Assembly: GCA_049601915.1 (NCBI GenBank)
Contig: JBMYRB010000001.1
Coordinates: 186,001 to 250,000, forward strand
From: UBA8079 sp049601915
GTDB lineage: Bacteria > Pseudomonadota > Alphaproteobacteria > UBA6615
Length of the DNA: 64,000 bases
Reading direction: 5' to 3'
The notes under the pieces were generated by a model. The model did no database searches. It was not told the DNA's origin and worked only from the letters and a program-made list of their open reading frames with translations. This document shows, piece after piece, positions 62,693 through 64,000 of the stretch. Each line of letters opens with the position of its first letter. Position 1 is the stretch's first letter. A program made the position numbers and the translations under genes.

Positions 62693-63238
62693 GTGAGCGA
62701 GAAAAGAAGAAAGGACCAAATCAAGGCCCTCCTCAAAAGCATCGAGACGGGCGACCCGGCGCCGATCGCCGTCGTTAACCAAGCGAAATACATCCAGCAC
62801 AACCCGCAGGCCCATGATGGCAGCGAGGGCTTGGAGGCGCTGTTCAAGCGCCTTTCGCAAACCTCCCCCCGCGTTAATATCGTGCGCGAATTCGTCTAAG
62901 CAGTTCTTGTCGAGCGTCAGACCACAGAACTGGGGCAATACGTCAACGGGTCGGACTTCATCCGGCACAACCCGCTTTCCGAAGGCGGTGTATCGGCGCT
63001 TCGTTCGGCTCTCGAGGCGCGAGACTGCGCGGGCTTCGTGATCGAATATACCCGGCTTGACCGGGTACTGGCCGAGGGCAATTTCGTCCTCGCGGTGAGC
63101 GAGGGAGCACTGAATGGGGATCACACTTCGTTCTACGACCTCTACCGCGTCGACGCGGGGAAGCTTGTTGAACATTGGGATACAATCGAAAAAATCCCTC
63201 CACGCAGTGCGTGGAAGAACGGCAACGGCAAGTTCTAA
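62693..63238 (+). pseudogene. NTF2-like/SnoaL-type protein with in-frame stop and internal deletion
   Basis: Begins at GTG 62693 (GGAG 7 bases upstream). The first 65 residues match one half of a two-domain NTF2-like protein (KDQIKALLKSIETGD, NQAKYIQHNPQAHDGSEGL). Then the TAA at 62897-62899 occurs, and the same frame continues with VNGSDFIRHNPLSEGG, RVLAEGNFVLAVSEG, TSFYDLYRVDAGKLVEHWDT, IPPRSAWKNGNGKF. Family members have about 65 more residues at the join, so an internal deletion and a stop (probably from GAA) have destroyed the gene. Its end overlaps the convergent nitrile hydratase accessory gene by four bases. Confidence 0.72.
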
Positions 63239-63555
63239 TTGAGCTCGACGGGCTCGCCATGGGGCGTTGAAAGATATGCCTGCGTCCATGCCGCGCGCAG
63301 ATCGTTCAGACTGTCCTGATCCGCATGGTCGTGCTCGATGAGGAAGGATTCAAGCGCCCCAAGCCAGACGTCGTAGTAATCCGACCCGTCCGTCGGGCCG
63401 CCGGCATCGAACGCCTGCTTGAGCGCCGTCCCGAAATGCGCGGCCCAATCTGGCCAGGTAAATGTGCCCGCCGCAGCCAATGCGTGGGTCAGCCCGAAAA
63501 CCTGCGCTTGCCAAGGTTCGGCGAAGGGCCGGTCCGGCTCAGGCGGCCGGGACAA
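63235..63555 (-). CDS. Nitrile hydratase accessory protein
   Basis: 106-residue protein of the nitrile hydratase accessory/activator family, related to the N-terminal half of the beta subunit. Marks: FAEPWQAQVFGLTHALAAAG near residue 11, FTWPDWAAHFG near residue 32, SDYYDVWLGALESFLIEH near residue 58. Such proteins help insert the metal or swap the alpha subunit. It overlaps the beta-subunit gene by 17 bases and probably follows it in one transcript. Confidence 0.88.
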   Translation of the reverse strand: MSRPPEPDRPFAEPWQAQVFGLTHALAAAGTFTWPDWAAHFGTALKQAFDAGGPTDGSDYYDVWLGALESFLIEHDHADQDSLNDLRAAWTQAYLSTPHGEPVELN

Positions 63556-64000
63556 GATAGCTCTCCCACAAATCCGCCGTCACGCTGTGCCCAGGCTCGG
63601 CCTCTTCGCCCCATATTTCGCGACCGTCGAATCGCACCGCGTAGAGATTCTGCGGCGCGTCTCCGTCCATCGTGAAGCTGACATCCGGAAACACATGGGC
63701 GCCGTGGTGCAGAACGATCTCGCCGACCCGGTCACGCAGATAGCGCGGCAACCTGGTGTGCCCCGAATGCATGTGTCGGGACGTGCGAACCCGGTCGCCG
63801 GGACGAAAGCACGGCGGCAGGGCGACCTCACGGCTCGACGGACGGCCCTTGGGGAGGAACGACAGCAGGCCCGCCGCATCCACGGGCGGGGTCATGGGCT
63901 CCGCCCCCGTATCGGGGCGGCCCTCGCGAACTTCGTTGCGGGTAATCAAGCCCTTCTCGACGGCAATATTCACCAGTCCGGAAGCCCATTTTTCGTAATA
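63539..64000 (-). CDS. Nitrile hydratase beta subunit, 5' end beyond window
   Basis: C-terminal 153 residues of a protein whose start lies to the right of the window; the frame is open to base 64000 (YYEKWASGLVNIAVEKG). Characteristic SH3-like end: PCFRPGDRVRTSRHMHSGHTRLP, RYLRDRVGEIVLHHGAHVFPD, LYAVRFDGREIWG, DLWESYLVPA. Nitrile hydratase turns nitriles into amides with an Fe(III) or Co(III) centre in the alpha subunit, expected just outside. The amide product could feed the amidases at 55.9 or 21.7 kb. Confidence 0.9.
   Translation of the reverse strand, partial: YYEKWASGLVNIAVEKGLITRNEVREGRPDTGAEPMTPPVDAAGLLSFLPKGRPSSREVALPPCFRPGDRVRTSRHMHSGHTRLPRYLRDRVGEIVLHHGAHVFPDVSFTMDGDAPQNLYAVRFDGREIWGEEAEPGHSVTADLWESYLVPAA

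Noticed and set aside
62220..62847. Overlapping minus-strand frames in the gene-poor stretch
   Set aside because: They have no ribosome site, no recognisable domain, and the longest overlaps the NTF2-like gene on the other strand.
1..64000. CRISPR arrays, rRNA, insertion sequences, phage genes
   Set aside because: I looked for regularly spaced repeats, transposase or integrase motifs, and rRNA signatures, and saw none. The only clear RNA gene is the tRNA-Gly at 27850-27923.

Overview
The window looks like a piece of a chromosome from a GC-rich alphaproteobacterium, probably related to Rhodospirillales. Gene families, codon bias and dense packing with many ATGA/GTGA stop-start overlaps point that way. 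Housekeeping genes (pyrD, folE, apaG, argE, argF, argD, hslO, recX, one tRNA-Gly) are interleaved with many catabolic and redox genes: quinone oxidoreductases, amidases, FAH hydrolase, CoA-transferase, acyl-CoA dehydrogenase, thiolase, phytanoyl-CoA dioxygenase-like, nitrile hydratase. No phage, IS element, CRISPR array or rRNA is visible. A marine or sediment origin is only a guess.

Layout. 0-3.7 kb: small proteins, pyrD, and a promoter-HMGL-like synthase-terminator unit. 3.7-8.4 kb: two quinone oxidoreductases and the ergothioneine pair egtB-egtD. 8.4-14.6 kb: dioxygenase-like, FAH, LLM, Gfo/Idh, thioesterase, hydroxyacid dehydrogenase and Zn-ADH genes. 14.6-25.3 kb: an odd PEP-utilising protein with a His-Asp insert, an M24 peptidase homologue, a Tm-1-like/FAD oxidoreductase pair, CitE-like lyase, amidase, malate/lactate dehydrogenase and EamA transporter. 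25.3-27.8 kb: broken universal stress protein, cupin, and a 3-hydroxybenzoate 6-hydroxylase-like monooxygenase. 27.8-39.4 kb: tRNA-Gly and the housekeeping block with TrkH, two ABC-2 permeases and MscS. 39.5-40.9 kb: a broken MotA/MotB-like stator pair. 41-44.7 kb: MFS, dehydrogenase, OsmC, crotonase. 44.7-52.6 kb: the most interesting block, a one-direction cluster (sulfatase/phosphonate monoesterase, SDR, transhydroxylase-like molybdoenzyme large and small subunits, methyltransferase) facing a divergent IclR regulator. 52.6-62.2 kb: VWA protein, CMD-like protein, amidase-YCII-thiolase operon, CoA-transferase/acyl-CoA dehydrogenase pair, PhyH/aldo-keto reductase pair. 62.2-64 kb: a gene-poor stretch, a broken NTF2-like gene, and the end of a nitrile hydratase operon that runs off the window.

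The best candidate for an undescribed system is the 44.7-51.7 kb cluster. Its core enzyme resembles pyrogallol-phloroglucinol transhydroxylase and resorcinol hydroxylase, known from anaerobic polyphenol degraders. Here it carries an extra N-terminal domain of about 120 residues that resembles SCP2 lipid-binding domains, and its iron-sulfur partner has lost the cysteines for one cluster. It sits behind a formylglycine-type sulfatase and an SDR. A reasonable hypothesis is desulfation (or dephosphonylation) followed by hydroxylation or transhydroxylation of a hydrophobic phenolic substrate.

A second theme is gene decay. Seven genes are interrupted by single-base shifts, in-frame stops, a 19-bp tandem duplication or internal deletions. 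Some single-base cases may be sequencing errors, but the internal deletions in the motA-like and NTF2-like genes look real.
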